Source: Polydactylus sextarius (lineage: Eukaryota > Chordata > Actinopteri > Polynemidae). Taken from it: DNA of 64,000 nt. The notes below the pieces were generated by a model. The model was given only the letters and a program-made list of their open reading frames with translations, had not been told where the DNA came from and ran no database searches. Numbering within the stretch: position 1 is the stretch's first letter; each line of letters opens with the position of its first letter. The stretch lies in the NCBI GenBank assembly GCA_016801845.1, contig CM028914.1, forward strand, positions 4,821,501 to 4,885,500. The letters are read 5' to 3'. The position numbers and the translations under genes are program-made. Below are positions 47,441 to 59,745 of the stretch, one piece after another.

Positions 47441-48690
47441 CCTACACACTTCTCTGTGCTTCAGTTAGAGCGGTCACCTGTAGATGTATAGAAACTGTGT
47501 CTACTCCCCGACCACCCAAGCTTATTAAACCAAAAAGGGGAGTTACTCATAGCAACTTAATTAAGATTAACACAACTACTACACTAGAATCAAAACATAA
47601 GGTTATCAAATGTGGATTATTAAACATAAGATCACTTCCATCCAAATCTTTGTTAGTGAATGATTTGATAATTGATCATAACATTGATCTATTCTACATC
47701 ACTGAAACCTGGCTTAAAACAGGTGAATTTTGTTCGTCTGAATGAAACAACTCCTCCAACCCATGTTAATGCTCACATTCCTCAAGGCACAGGCCAAGGA
47801 GGAAGTTTGCAGCCATTTTTAACTCTAGTCTAATGATTAATCCTAAACCTAAGACTAGATATACCTTATTTGATAATCTCACTCTAAGTCTCTCACATCC
47901 AAACTGGAAAATGCAAAAACCAGTTCTGATAGTTACTGTGTATGGTCCACGTGGTCCTAATTCTGAATCTCTAACTGAATTTTCAGAGTTTTTATCTGAG
48001 ACAGTTCTCAGTACAGATAAAGCTATTATAGTGGGTGATATTAACATTCATGTAGATGCTGATAGCGACAGCCTCTGTTTGGTGTTTAACCTATTATTAA
48101 ATTCACCCTCCACACCCACCCACCCACACCCTCAACCTTGTTCTCACCTATGGCATTGATATTGACAATTTAACATTATTTCCTCATAATCCTCTTTTCT
48201 CTGACCATTTCTTGATACGGTTTGAGTTTACAGTGTTAGATTACACAACTTCTGAGAAGCAGTTTCACTACAGGTGTCTGAATTCAAAGAGCAGTTATTT
48301 ATCCAAGTGCCATATATGAATACAATAGAAGATGACTATCTTGAATTTACTGCTGCACAGGTTAATCATGGTTTTGACAGCATTGCATCTTGCCTGCATT
48401 CAACACTTGATATTATTGCCCCACTGAGAAAGAAGGTAACGAATCAGAGGAGAGCTCCTTGGTTTAACTCACAAACTCAGGCTTTAAAGCAACAATCACG
48501 GATTCTAGAGAGGAAGTGGCGTTCAACCAAACAAGAAGAATTTTATGTAGCCTGGAAAGATAGTTTCATGGAATATAAGAGAGCCCTTTATGATCTGGTG
48601 CTATATAAATTAAATTTAATTGAAACTGAATTCAATTCTTTATTAGAATCTTTATTTGTTAGGACAATTCCAAGGACTCTGACTGATAGG
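47441..48690 (+). mobile_element. L2-like LINE with endonuclease domain
   Basis: This is the best endonuclease copy in the window: CGLLNIRSLPSKSLLVND, then FYITETWLK, SHPNWKMQKPVLIVTVYGP and the catalytic-type GDINIHVDAD box (about 48031-48060). A second open stretch (48274-48708) holds the linker before the reverse transcriptase (APLRKKVTNQRRAPWFNSQT). It then jumps straight into the L2 3' tail (YDLVLYKLN encodes the tail sequence), so the whole reverse transcriptase is deleted. It has frameshifts near 47745 and 48160. Confidence 0.85.
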
Positions 48691-48910
48691 GGCCCAAAAA
48701 AATATTAGAATATTATATCAATATATTATGGTAGGTGCCCTCTGCCCCCAAGTCAAGGCAAATCGATTCCAGATAATGTATTTATACAGAGCTAGTGAAC
48801 ACATTTCTACACACTGGGTGGCACTATTCACCTCTATGTTGGTTTAGATACTAAAATACGGTTACTGTGCTTTTAACCAATTTAATATGAGCTTATTCTT
48901 TACCTATACC

Positions 48911-49936
48911 CTACTTCTCTACATGCACTGCGTTTTGCCAAGTGGAAAAACGTAGTATTTGTACATTTTGGGATGAAACTGGGTTGTTGGAGAAGACAAC
49001 AGAGAGTTTGAGTCGACAGCAGAGATGGTTAATGAGAACTGGTCTGATGGTCTGATCCCTGAGCCCATAGATCAGAGCACTAAGACACCTGGGGAGCAAG
49101 ATTATAAACACATAAAAAACATGTACAATGTGCACAAATATCATTGGTGAAACTACTTTCGCGATAGCCATGAGGAACGAGTTGTGCATAGTTGAGAGAA
49201 GACTGAGGCCGAGCTGCACCAGATGCAGCAGCAGTGTTTTACGAGCCTTATGAGCTGACGCTTCGTCTGCAGAGGCTGACCTGGCTGCTACCATCACACC
49301 AATATATGAAGAAATAATTGCTACAGTAGCTGAAACAAACACGAAACAAGTGTAGGCTTTGTCATAATGATCACTTAATGGCCCAAGAAACATGACAGTG
49401 GTGTGACAAATGTCTGTCATCTGCAGACTCTCCAGCTGATGAAAGGGAAACTGTAAAAGCAACATAACTCGAATGAAGACATTTAGTGAACAAAAGGCCC
49501 AAACAGCAGCAATAGCTGCCCCTGTGTTTCTGATGGTAATGATGGTAGCGTGCCTCAGTGGGTAGCACACAGCTACATATCGTTCTAGAGACATCACCAC
49601 CAATGTCAAAGGAGAGATTTCATTTGTGAGATAAGCAATCATGACAAGAAAACCACACACAGGATATGTCAGTTGTATTCGACAAGTAGCCACAAGCAGG
49701 AGGTTGTGACTCTGAGCCAGCAGTGCAGTATCTGCAAAAAGGAGGTTATACAGAAGAATATAACGAGAGGTTTCACGAAACACTGGTTTACTCCTCAGAG
49801 TGAACAACATGGTCCCATTAATGAAGAGAAACACACAACATAAAACTGTAGACAGAGAGAAAATAACCACTCTCTGCATTACCACATTTGTCAGTTGAAA
49901 TGAGACATTAGTGTGAAACTCAGACCCATATGACAT
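48911..49936 (-). CDS. Type A odorant receptor, OR131-2-like, 341 aa
   Basis: It groups with 31121 by its FQLTNVVMQRVVIF N-terminus. It differs by Pro32 to Leu in TM1 (TVLCCVFLF), LLLVATCRIQ in the TM2-TM3 region, and IAYLTNEIS in TM3. Loop 2 is MTDICHTTVMFLGPLSD. The frame is intact and the key cysteines are present. It is followed upstream, 905 bp away, by the B receptor at 50842 in the same orientation; this is the second complete A-B pair besides 12805/14781. Confidence 0.93.
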   Translation of the reverse strand: MSYGSEFHTNVSFQLTNVVMQRVVIFSLSTVLCCVFLFINGTMLFTLRSKPVFRETSRYILLYNLLFADTALLAQSHNLLLVATCRIQLTYPVCGFLVMIAYLTNEISPLTLVVMSLERYVAVCYPLRHATIITIRNTGAAIAAVWAFCSLNVFIRVMLLLQFPFHQLESLQMTDICHTTVMFLGPLSDHYDKAYTCFVFVSATVAIISSYIGVMVAARSASADEASAHKARKTLLLHLVQLGLSLLSTMHNSFLMAIAKVVSPMIFVHIVHVFYVFIILLPRCLSALIYGLRDQTIRPVLINHLCCRLKLSVVFSNNPVSSQNVQILRFSTWQNAVHVEK

Positions 49937-50841
49937 TGTAGAGAATAATTTAAGACATAAAACATTAACCTGCTGATGCCACTGAAAAACTAAACACTTT
50001 TAGTCTTGAACAGTCCAGATTCAGTGTCTTTTAAACACAGATACCCGAGGCTTCACAAAAAACCCCACAGTCATCAACATTTGTTTTCCCTGTGCAGAGA
50101 GCAGGTTACAGTCAGTCTGTGTTTGTATGCCAGCAGAGCTGATCTTCAGAGTTTGTTTGTCCATACACACAAATTATAAGCTCTTTCCTCACAAGCTGTT
50201 CACATGACACATCACATGTGAGATTGTCAGCCATGACTGATGTAATAACTTTTATTTTTTTAAGTGGTTGTTACAGTCAAAATATATGTGTTCAACTCAA
50301 CTAAGTAGATGAAATAGAGAGTTAATTGATCCTGCCAGGGAAATTATTGAAGTAATAAAATATATCACATTAAAAGATAATTGGTAGTGGATGTCCAGCA
50401 TGTCCTGAATGTCTCATGAGTCTTATTGTATGTACCTTCATTTATCAATTTTATTAGTTTCCACCATATATCGCATTATCTCACAGTCAAATAAGCAGAC
50501 ATTCAGAGTGAAAACAACAATTTATTACCCAATTTCTCCCTGGGATCAATACATTATTTCTGATTCTGATGTTGTAGGGAGCTGTGTTGGTGTGGTGCTT
50601 TAGGTGCCACTGAGACATAAAATTAAAACCAGGAATTCCTGTGTCTGTCTCTGAGTTTGAAGAGTTATCAGATGGCAAAGTTCTATAAGTAGTTTATAAT
50701 ATGCTGAGACTCACATTTTACAACTTATCACAAATGTAATCATCTTATCTTTCATCATAGAAATATGCTAATCACATTTAGGTATATATACAATGTACCA
50801 CATTTACAAGCCCATACAATGCAAGATATGTTTAATAAAGT
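49937..50841. promoter_or_regulatory. A-B intergenic block
   Basis: It is paralogous to 13831-14780 with deletions. The E-box-like site here is CACATGTGAG near 50214. The long AT run is absent. It is the candidate promoter region of 48911. Confidence 0.35.
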
Positions 50842-51807
50842 CTACTTTGAGACTTCAGCCTTTGCTGGGACGATAGAGACTTCCATCTGGCAGCAGAAAT
50901 GATATCTGAGAAGTGGTCTGATGGTCTGATCCCTGATGCCATAAATGAGAGAACTCAGACACCGTGGGAAGATGAAAATACAGACGTAAAGAACATTTTG
51001 GATACGCACAAAGACTATCCTGGATAAAATCCTGTAAAGGGCGATAAGGATTGGGCTGTAAATGGTTGAGGACAGACTGAGGCCTAGCTGCACCAGATGC
51101 AGCAGGAGTGTATTACGAGCTTTACGAGCTGAAGCTTTGTCTGTAGAAGCTGACCTGGCTGCTATCATCACACCAATATAGGAGGAAGCGATTGCCACAG
51201 TAGAGGAGACAAACAGAAAACAAGTGTAGGCTTTGTCATAATGATCTGATAAAGGTCCAATCTTCATCGCCATGTCAGAGCAAAAGTCCTTCATCTGCAG
51301 GTTAGGCAGTTTTTCAAATGGAAATTCTAAAAGTAAAAGAACTCGAATGAGTACATTTAGTGAACTGAAGGCCCAAACTACAATGATAGCCACTCCTGTG
51401 TTTTTGATTGTGATGACAGTTGAATGTCTCAGTGGATAACACACAGCTACATATCTCTCCAGAGACATCACCACCAGCGTGAGAGGAGAGATTTCATTTG
51501 TGAGATCAGCGAGCATGTTGACAGCACCACACACAGGATATGTCAGCGTTATTCTACAAGCAGCAACTATATACAGCAACTGGCTCAGACTCATCTGTAT
51601 AGTATCTGCTAGAAGGAGGTTAAACAGAAGAATGTAACGGGAAGTCTCACGAAACACTGGTTTACTCCTTAAAGTGAACAACATGGTTGTATTGATACAA
51701 AGAAACACACAGCATGGCACCGTAGTCAGAGTGGAAAACAAAACTCTTTCTAGTAAACCCTGATACTGCTGTTCAGCAGTGTAATTCAAAGACTGATTTC
51801 CTGACAT
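50842..51807 (-). CDS. Type B odorant receptor, OR131-2-like, 321 aa
   Basis: It is close to 14781, with about eight substitutions: RHSTVIT for RHATVIT, FEKLP for FENLP, VMIAARS for VMVAARS, IQNVLYVC for IQVILYIC, and PLLRYHFCCQMEV for PHLRYHFYCQMKV. It has two N-terminal sequons. The frame stays open 46 codons upstream, but that stretch does not match the upstream frame at 14781, so MSGNQS is the better start. Confidence 0.93.
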   Translation of the reverse strand: MSGNQSLNYTAEQQYQGLLERVLFSTLTTVPCCVFLCINTTMLFTLRSKPVFRETSRYILLFNLLLADTIQMSLSQLLYIVAACRITLTYPVCGAVNMLADLTNEISPLTLVVMSLERYVAVCYPLRHSTVITIKNTGVAIIVVWAFSSLNVLIRVLLLLEFPFEKLPNLQMKDFCSDMAMKIGPLSDHYDKAYTCFLFVSSTVAIASSYIGVMIAARSASTDKASARKARNTLLLHLVQLGLSLSSTIYSPILIALYRILSRIVFVRIQNVLYVCIFIFPRCLSSLIYGIRDQTIRPLLRYHFCCQMEVSIVPAKAEVSK

Positions 51808-52066
51808 TTTAGAGAAGCAACAGAAACATGGACCTGTGGATGTGTGAAACACTGATACAATAAAGTTCTTCCAGTTTGTATTCCTGCAAAAATGATTAAA
51901 GTCTATCAGTAGAGAGCCTGTTGAGTTCACAAAATCTAAAATCATGAAAATACATTTTACTTCTGCAGAGAATTGGCAGGCTAGTGAGCAGAGCTGGTCT
52001 GCAGGGTTTGTCTCTCCTCACACCCTAATAAATAAGTTGTATCCTTACAGCCATTCTATGTTTCAC

Positions 52067-52118
52067 CATCACATGATCACCATGTGACAAATAGATAATA
52101 TTTCCTGGTCATGTGATG
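52067..52118. promoter_or_regulatory. Inverted repeat upstream of type B receptor (second copy)
   Basis: CATCACATGATCA at 52067-52079 pairs with TGGTCATGTGATG at 52106-52118 with one mismatch, about 260-310 bp upstream of the B start. It is the counterpart of 16023-16080. Confidence 0.4.
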
Positions 52119-53529
52119 TCTTCCCTGGTTGACATGAGATAGAAGAACATCTGTACCCTTAGTAAAATTATGATGTAGTGTAACTGTTTTTGCTATATTG
52201 TTTGTTTTAAACTTATAATGATTATGTCACTTTAGACAAAGGTTTAATCTCTCTATTGCTGGACTTCCATACTTCCATACTGTGAGCATCCACACTGATC
52301 AAGCACACATTGCATGCTCCAGCTGTGTTGGCACCGAAACAGATATTGATAAACCTATTGATAAAATGGATTGATGACCTGTTGCTGCTGTGTGGATAAA
52401 ACGTGTGGGTCCATGAAACTATTATAAGTGTTATAATAATAATTATTATTATTATTTATAATAATTGTTATTAATCATAAATATCTGGCACACCTTTTTT
52501 TCAAAATCAGTTTGATAGTGTCCTAGTGCTATGTGATGCTCTATAAATAGATTTTGGTTGGGTTTCTGTGTTTTTATAGCTCTGATCACTCTGTAATAGT
52601 GCATTCACACAAAAGTGACCACAGCGGTGGTCTAGAGATGGTGACCAAAAAGCTAATCGCTGCTGTGGCAGATTCCCTGTTATCTACGACCCAAGTCTGT
52701 TCTCCTATAGAGATCATACCATGTTAAGATGATGACACAGAAGTGATGTGTGAGTATTTATAGAGCCCTTTTTTGCTTGTTTTAAGCAGGTATGCATTTC
52801 ATTTGCTCATTATACTACCGCTGTAACCAAAAAAATGTCATGTAGTTTTAAGCAGGAGTGCATTTTATTTGCTCATTATTATATTTTGCAGAATTCAGTG
52901 TTTTTAGGTGTTTTATTCTCTTTTTTATTGACCAAACATGTAACTTTCTGTAGTCGGGCGCTTTTATTACATTATTACAGGTGCAATTTATCATATTACC
53001 CTATTATTATATTATCATTATTTACTATTATTGTCATCATTATTTTTCTATTATTAGTATCATTCTATTCACTGTTTCACTGTGGGTCTTTGTGTTTGTT
53101 TACTTGCTTTTTTTAATCGTCTTTAGCTTTAGCTGTGTTTGTGGTTTGGTTTGAGGTTTTAGCTGAGATTCTGACATTTCTGAGGAAAATGGCAGGGAAA
53201 CGTATGCGTGCGTGCGCATGTGTTGACCAAGGCAGAGCGGTTTAGATTATATTTTTCTCTCTCTATGGCTCTGGACCGAGGGTGCCGGGCGAGTGCAGCT
53301 CCTTTAACTGATGAGCTAAATCGCATCATGTGGTGAGCGAATTGAACCAATTCAAAATTTACTGACAGTGAAGCGTCTTCAGTGTCTTTGGCAACTTGTT
53401 CACTTTGGTCGTTTTCGGTGTGAACGCACAGTAAGTGATCCAAATGATATCATTTGCCACTGTTATTATCATTATAGTTGTGGTTTGGACTATCCAGTAT
53501 AGACAGAACTAATTATACTTATATTATAA
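52119..53529. other. Gene-free AT-rich region at the end of the modular array
   Basis: Similarity to the other modules ends near 52270. Beyond it are an ATAAT/ATT-rich run (52434-52480) and T-rich single-copy sequence. Short frames here lack any recognisable domain. Confidence 0.6.
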
Positions 53530-54715
53530 TTATATAATTAATGCTGAAGCTTCGGTACAGAGCTGTGGTTGTAAGGTGGTTAGTGCCAGTCATGGTGCCA
53601 ATTGCCAAACTGCTTGGTGGACATCAGTGGTGAGGGATGCCATCAGGCTGAAGAAGGAGTCCTACAGGACCTGGTTGGCTTGTGGTACTCCCAAGGCAGC
53701 CGACGGGTACTGGCAGGCCAAGCGATGCACAGCCCGGGTGGTTGTGAAGGCAAAAACTCAGGTGTGGGAGGAGTTCGGGGAGGTCATGGAGGAGGACTTT
53801 TGGTTGGCCCTGAAAAAAATCTGGCAAACTGGACAGCATCTCAGGAGTGGGAAGTGCCATGGCATCCACACTGTTCTTAGTGTGGACGGGAACTGCTGAT
53901 GGCAACTGAAAAAGTAGTCGGGCAGTGGAAAGAATTCTTTGAGGATCTCCTCAATGCCACCAATACATATTCCAAGGAGGGAACAGAGTTGGTTTCAGAG
54001 GTGGATTCTCCCATCATGGGGGCTGAGGTCGCTGAGGCAGTTGCCTCAGCGAGGGACACAGGGACCCCTCTCTGGGGGGTGCTCCGGGAGTATGGGTTGG
54101 GTGGCTCTCTGCTGAGGGCCACCTGGTCTCTGTACTGTTGGAGACAGAGCTTGGTCCATATTTCTGGCAGTAAGTCAGACTCATTCCCAGTGCGTGTTGG
54201 ACTTCGCTAGGGCTGCCCTTTGTCACTGGTCTTGTTCATAATTTTTATGGACAGGATTTCTAGGCGCAGTCAAAGGGTGGAGGGTGTTGTGTTAAGTGGC
54301 CTCAGAATCCCATCTCTGCTTTTTGCAGATGACGTGGTTCTGTTGGCATCATTGGGCCGACCTTCAGCACGCACTGGAGTGGTTCACAACCGAGTGTGAA
54401 CCAGCTGGGATGAGAATCAGCACCTCCAAGTCCAAGGCCATGGTTCTCGACCAGAAACGGGTGCCCATGCCGAGTCGGGGAGAAGTAGCTGCCTCAAGTG
54501 GAGGAGTTAAAGTATCTCGGGGTCTTGTTCATGAGTGATGTTAAATCGGAGCAAGTGATGGACAGACGGATTGGGGTGAAGAGGGAGCTAAAGCGTAAGG
54601 CGAGGCTCTCAATTTACCGGTCCATTCCGATCTTCACGTATTGTCACGAGCTATGGGTAGTGACCAAAAGAACAAGATGGCCACAAGGGGGACACAAGTG
54701 GCTGAAATGAGTTTT
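53530..54715 (+). mobile_element. Second type of non-LTR retrotransposon, decayed
   Basis: The plus strand holds reverse transcriptase pieces in several frames: GSKSDSFPVRVGLR followed by the QGCPLS-type block, LLFADDVVLLA-type sequence with ADDVV near 54328-54345, CEPAGMRISTSKSKAMVLDQ, and EELKYLGVLFMSDVKSEQ followed by KARLSIYRSIPIFTYCHELW. This motif set is common in teleost non-LTR elements and is distinct from the L2 copies. I do not assign a clade. Several stops and frameshifts show it is inactive. Confidence 0.8.
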
Positions 54716-54920
54716 CTCCGAGCCCCTCCCAGAACACCTCCCTCAGGAGGCTTCCAGGGGGCATCCTAATTAGATGCCCTAGCCGCCTCAGTTGGCCCCT
54801 CTCGAGGTGGAGAAGCAGCGGCTCTACTCCGAGTCCCTCTCGGATGTCTGAACTCCTCACCCCACCACTACACTCAATGAGAAATTGAGTGGAAGCACTA
54901 AGGGGCGCTAACCCGGCTAA
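54716..54920 (-). mobile_element. Inverted 3' portion of the same non-LTR element
   Basis: The minus strand encodes VRSSDIREGLGVEPLLLHLE followed by GHLIRMPPGSLL, which normally follows the AEMSFLR motif. AEMSFLR sits at the end of the plus-strand part (about 54700-54718). The two parts are head to head at about 54718, so the downstream part is inverted. Confidence 0.75.
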
Positions 54921-54959
54921 AGGCTCACCAGGAGTTGAATAAATGCTAATGAGCCACAC

Positions 54960-56088
54960 CTCTACCTGACCTTACTCAACCCAGATATCTATTCCATCTA
55001 TCAATATCTCTGATGTCATGGTAAGAAAAGAGAATCCTCTGCCTTTTATATCTTCAGCATTTCAACTGCCCCCAAAAACCTCCCTTTTAATCAAACTCAA
55101 CCACTGAAATGCCTGTGACCTGGTGGAGATCTGGGAAGGTGAAAATGGAAAGACTGCCTTCCTTCCCCCACAGATCATATGAGTAAAGCTCAAAATTCAG
55201 TAACAGATCCATATGTTCAGAACCTGGTAGTCCTTCTGTTTCTCTATTTTTTCTCCAACATTTTTTATCAAGACAATTTATCAATAAACCTTCATTTGCC
55301 CTAATTCTCACTGATGTCAGGAGACTATCAGTACTGATAGAGTTTGACATTTGGTTCAAGTTGAAATATTTTCAATTGATGTGGATGCTTGTGTGAGTTG
55401 CCTAGCCTAGAGTTCCCTAACAGTTGCATAACAGCTGTTATTATAAAAGACAGAGGCATTAACCAACCAAGAGACCTCAAAACAATCTGAGAGTACTCCA
55501 TGAATGACCTGGATTTCAAATGTAAGAATTGATATTTTGAGTTGTTAACTAACTTAAAGGCAAAGTTGATCATATCAGATTTAACCAATGATGTAACACA
55601 AACATCACAGAAAGAAGTCAGTAATATTACATATAAACAGCTGGATCCCTACAAAATTCATATTTACAAAGATTTTCACATAACTGACTACTAATATGTT
55701 TGCTGACCATAATCTGTGAATCTGAGATGTAGAGAAAAAGAAAAATAGGAAAACACTCACACCGACCCACTGTTGTGAAACAGATCCAAACAATAAAGAC
55801 TGTTTTTCACACTTTCTGACCACACTGTATCTCACAAATTCACTGGCATTAAAGATGACAGCCACTGTGTGAAAGTCTAAGACAGACTAAATACACTGGA
55901 AATGGAAAAACACCATTAACATGTGACAGCTGAAAAAACTCTCTATGACAGTATATTGTGTTGTTCTGGATAATAAAAGTTTATTTTTTTATGTTTTTTG
56001 CTCATTAATTGTTTAAACGGAAGCAGTCTGCAGTTCGCTAACAGCTTTTGCTTTTTTATGGTAATTAATATGAAGTGATGTACTACTA
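54960..56088. other. Region without an assigned gene
   Basis: Two overlapping minus-strand frames (55087-55359 and 55328-55588) run on from one another in different phases, and a third lies at 55605-55865. They show no domain I recognise; the second contains a hydrophobic run (WLMPLSFIITAVMQLLG). They could be a decayed coding segment or chance frames. Confidence 0.35.
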
Positions 56089-57058
56089 CTAGGAGAAACT
56101 AAAGCTGACACCAGCATTGCCTGGATTAGCTGAGAGTTTCAGTCGACAGCAGAGATGATACATAAGGACTGGTCTGATAATCTGGTCTCTGAGCCCATAG
56201 ATAAGAGCACTAAGACACCTGGGGAACAGGATGATACACACATAAAAAATTATTTGGACACGCACAATTACTATCCTTGTTACGGATTTTGAAATGAGAA
56301 TCAGCAATGGGTTGTGCACAGTCGATGACAGACTGAGGCCCAACTGCACCAGATGCAGCAGCAGTGTGTTACAAGCCTTTTGGGCTGAAGCTTTGTCTGT
56401 AGAGGCTGACCTGGCTGCTATCATCACTCCAATATAGGAGGAGATGACTGCCAAACCAGCTGAAACAAACAGAAAATAAGTGTAGACTTTTTCATAAATA
56501 TCAGACACTGGATCAAACAGCATTGCCATGTCAGAGCAAAAGTTCTTCATCTCTAGGCTTTCAAATGAAAGGTCAAGCAGCAAAATAATTCGAATGAGGA
56601 CATTTAGTGAACTTAAACCCCAAACCACAATGATGGCTATCCCTGTGTTTCTGATGGTCATGATGGTAACGTGCCTCAATGGGTAACATACAGCTACATA
56701 TCTCTCCAAAGACATCACCACTAGTGTGAGAGGAGAGATCACAGTCATGAGATTGGCAAGCAGTGAGAACACCACAAACAGGATATGTCAGTCTTAGTCT
56801 ACAAGCAGCAAGCAGGTAAAGTAGCTGACTCTGTGTTAGCAATAGAGTGTCTGCAAAAAGGAGGTTAAACAGTAGAATGTAACGAGAGGTTTCACAAAAC
56901 ACTGGTTTACTCCTCAGAGTGAACAACATGGTCCCATTAATGAAGAGAAACACACAACACGGCACTGTAGACAGGGTGCAAACAATCACTCTCTCCACTA
57001 ACCCTCGATCTCGTAGTTCATCAGTGAAGTTGGTTTGAGACTGAGATGCCTTTGACAT
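56089..57058 (-). pseudogene. Type C odorant receptor, one frameshift
   Basis: It starts MSKASQSQTNFTDEL (sequon NFT) and matches the intact C receptor at 61605 to YPVCGVLT. Two bases are then missing compared with 61605 (near 56764), where the intact gene reads on as LLANLMTVISPLTL. The rest of the receptor follows in another phase to the end, with ERYVAVCYPLRH, loop 2 MKNFCSDMAM and TM7 PRCLSALIYGLRD. Only one lesion is visible, so the loss is recent or could be a sequence error. Confidence 0.88.
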
Positions 57059-58139
57059 TTTAGAGCAATACTTAAGATACAGAAAACATGATGTTAATCA
57101 ATTCAGTTTCATTAAACAAAGCACAACCCTCTTTAGGGCATCACATACAGTTATTTCTCTCAAAGAAAGACAAAGAAGACACAGCATCTAACAGCAGAGT
57201 CAATGTTGAGCTTGCAGAGTTAGCCTGCAAGGTGTCCCAAACATCAAACATTATTTATGGAGTGTGTCCTCACACTGAGGTCACCTGACACCATCACATC
57301 ATAGGATTCGAACGGTTTTATGAAGTTTACTGAAACTTATTTGTGTCACATCACCTGGTATTCCATCCAAACTTTTCTTTATGACAGACAACAGGCCCAT
57401 ACACTTTATTCTTACTACAGTACATTTGCATTGTAACTTTGTCTCATCACGTCCTTCACAAGGCACATCTCTATAACTCAACCAGGAGGAAACCAAATTA
57501 ATCCTTCCCAAATGGTTCCTTTCTACATGACATTGTGGGTCCACTCCGACCTCTATCCAAATCTCTGAGTTAAAATAATAAATAAACCATTAAAATAATA
57601 AATCAAATTTCTCTAGAGCTGGAGAATTTAATGCATTTTACATATTCAGTGTGTGATTTAATCTTAGATCAGCTTTTATTTAGAGTCCAACCAGGGAGCA
57701 TTGATTCACTAATACCCTTACACTTATACTGTTTTTGTACTATGTTGAAGACGTACTTTGAACCCTGACTTACATCTTCAAACTACTACTACTATGACTA
57801 CTCGTGTGTAAATATCACAAATTGGTCAGAAACAATTTTTCAAAGCTTTTTCAAGGTTGACAAAAAACCTTATTCATCCTAATTTGACTCTGTTGGGTCA
57901 ACATTTTTCACACAGCTTTCCTTAATCATACAACAGTATGATTACCAGCCACAATTTCTTTTAGAACAAACAAAATGGTTTTGCCATTGCCACAAGCCAT
58001 CTAAATGTTAGTTATAATTCAATGCTATGAAATACAATGAAAAATAGTTCATTTCAAAAACTTCATGCATAATAATCTCTGTTGTAGCCCCCACTAAACT
58101 CAAAAATATATTTGAGTTTAAATATTTGATTTGAAAATC
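57059..58139. other. Gene-free region
   Basis: AT-rich single-copy sequence upstream of the C pseudogene; nothing recognisable. Confidence 0.5.
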
Positions 58140-59745
58140 GTGTGAACTGAAGCTTGAAAACTTGAAAGTTTTAACTTGAAAACTGGAAAAAGTTTTTTCT
58201 ATTTACTATGAACTTTTTGTGCTTGTTAAACTTTGTCATATGTCTTCCTGGAGGCACATGTAACCCCTACTCCATGATGACTTCTAATTAAAACCCTTAG
58301 GGTTCACTGATCATGTCAATATTTACTAAAAGCTTTAATTAGAAATGGTGTGAATATTTAATGTGTTTAAATGAGGTATCAAGAGACTAGGTCCAATGGG
58401 AGGGAAGTCTCTCTGTGACACCTTAGTGTTTTCAACAACTGACAAACAACACTACCAGTTGTCAAGAAAACATCCCTAAACATGAAGCAGTGACACAAAG
58501 AAATGGTGACACAAGTGAAATTAAGATAATGTCACAGGTGTAACTGTTTCCATTGTTTTTCATAACATATCTAATGCAGAGAGTCACAGGTTTCTGTGCA
58601 TAACATAACAACATAAACGAACATATTAGGCACAAATACCAGAGCCAGAGGGGTTCCAGAAACAAAATCAAGTGAAAACAGAGACAAATCTATCTTATTT
58701 ATAATACATATTTTATATGTATGTATATTGTGTATTCTAACTGCTTCATACAGCTTCATACTTGAGTTCAGAAATGACAAGATTACAATAAACTATGGAT
58801 GATAAACATCTAAGACTAAAGTTTTCTCAGTTTACTTTGGACTTGTTTGTGTTTATTGAACGCTGCTATACTTTTTCTCCACATGGGCTCTAATAATCCC
58901 CTTTCTATTATGAGTTATAACAAACATCCACAGGAGGCATTAATTATATCAGTATTTACTGAGAACATAAGTTGAGGGTTTAAATATTTAATGTGTTTAA
59001 ATGAGTTATCAGGGGACAGGGTCAGACACAAGGTTTTCTCTCTGTAATACCTTTGGGTATTTCAGTAAACTAAAAACAGTTTCCCAACATCAACAACACA
59101 CCTCATCATGTGGGAAAAGTTTGGCCAACTTTCAATGACTAAGATTTAAAGCTGTTATTTCTTTCTTTTGTTTTGTGTATCAGAAGCACACACTGACACA
59201 AAACAACCTTAATCTGATACTTAATCATAAAATAGGAAAGAATATTCAGGAATTCTCAGTTAAGTTGACGTAGGAGGACCCATTCTGTTCTCAATGTTGA
59301 GACTGTCTTTACACTTGGAGGACAGCTTGTTTTTGTTCTTTCTTTCTTTATTTTTTTAAATCTATATATTTTTTAACATCTAGGTATATACATCTTCATG
59401 TAGCTTCATTTTTTTTCGCTCAGGCATGAAGGATTATAGGAAACATTTGATAGCATATGTTGAATATTGAAGTTTACTTTGAACTTGTGTGTTAAACTTT
59501 GACATAATTTGCCACCACATGGGCCCTCATCCCCTCTCCCTATGATTTCTGACAAACATCTATAGGATGCATTAATTATGTCACTACATAACGAAAACAT
59601 TGATAAATTAAGGGTTTAAATATTTAATGTGTCTAAATAAGTTATCAGGGGACAGGGTCTGATGCAGGAATTTCTCCATGTGATACCTCAGAGTATTTCA
59701 ATAAACTAAAGCCTGTTTTCTCATGATATGGAAAAGTTAGTTAAA
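58140..59745. repeat. Three degenerate tandem copies, about 630-bp period
   Basis: The block AATATTTAATGTGTTTAAAT followed by a TATCAGGGGACAGGGTC-like stretch and a TAT/TTTCAATAAACTAAA-like stretch recurs at about 58353, 58983 and 59619. Each is preceded by a TTTACTTTGAACTTGTGTG-like segment and a CCACATGGGCCCT-like segment. The copies are clearly diverged. It does not resemble the LINE or receptor modules. No coding frame is conserved across the copies. Confidence 0.7.

Noticed and set aside
52434..52480. ATAAT/ATTAT run as a possible hairpin RNA
   Set aside because: It is a low-complexity AT repeat whose self-complementarity is trivial.
53602..53905. Overlapping 90-100-codon frames on both strands around 53.6-53.9 kb
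   Set aside because: GC-rich non-LTR retrotransposon sequence; only the scattered reverse-transcriptase frames make sense.
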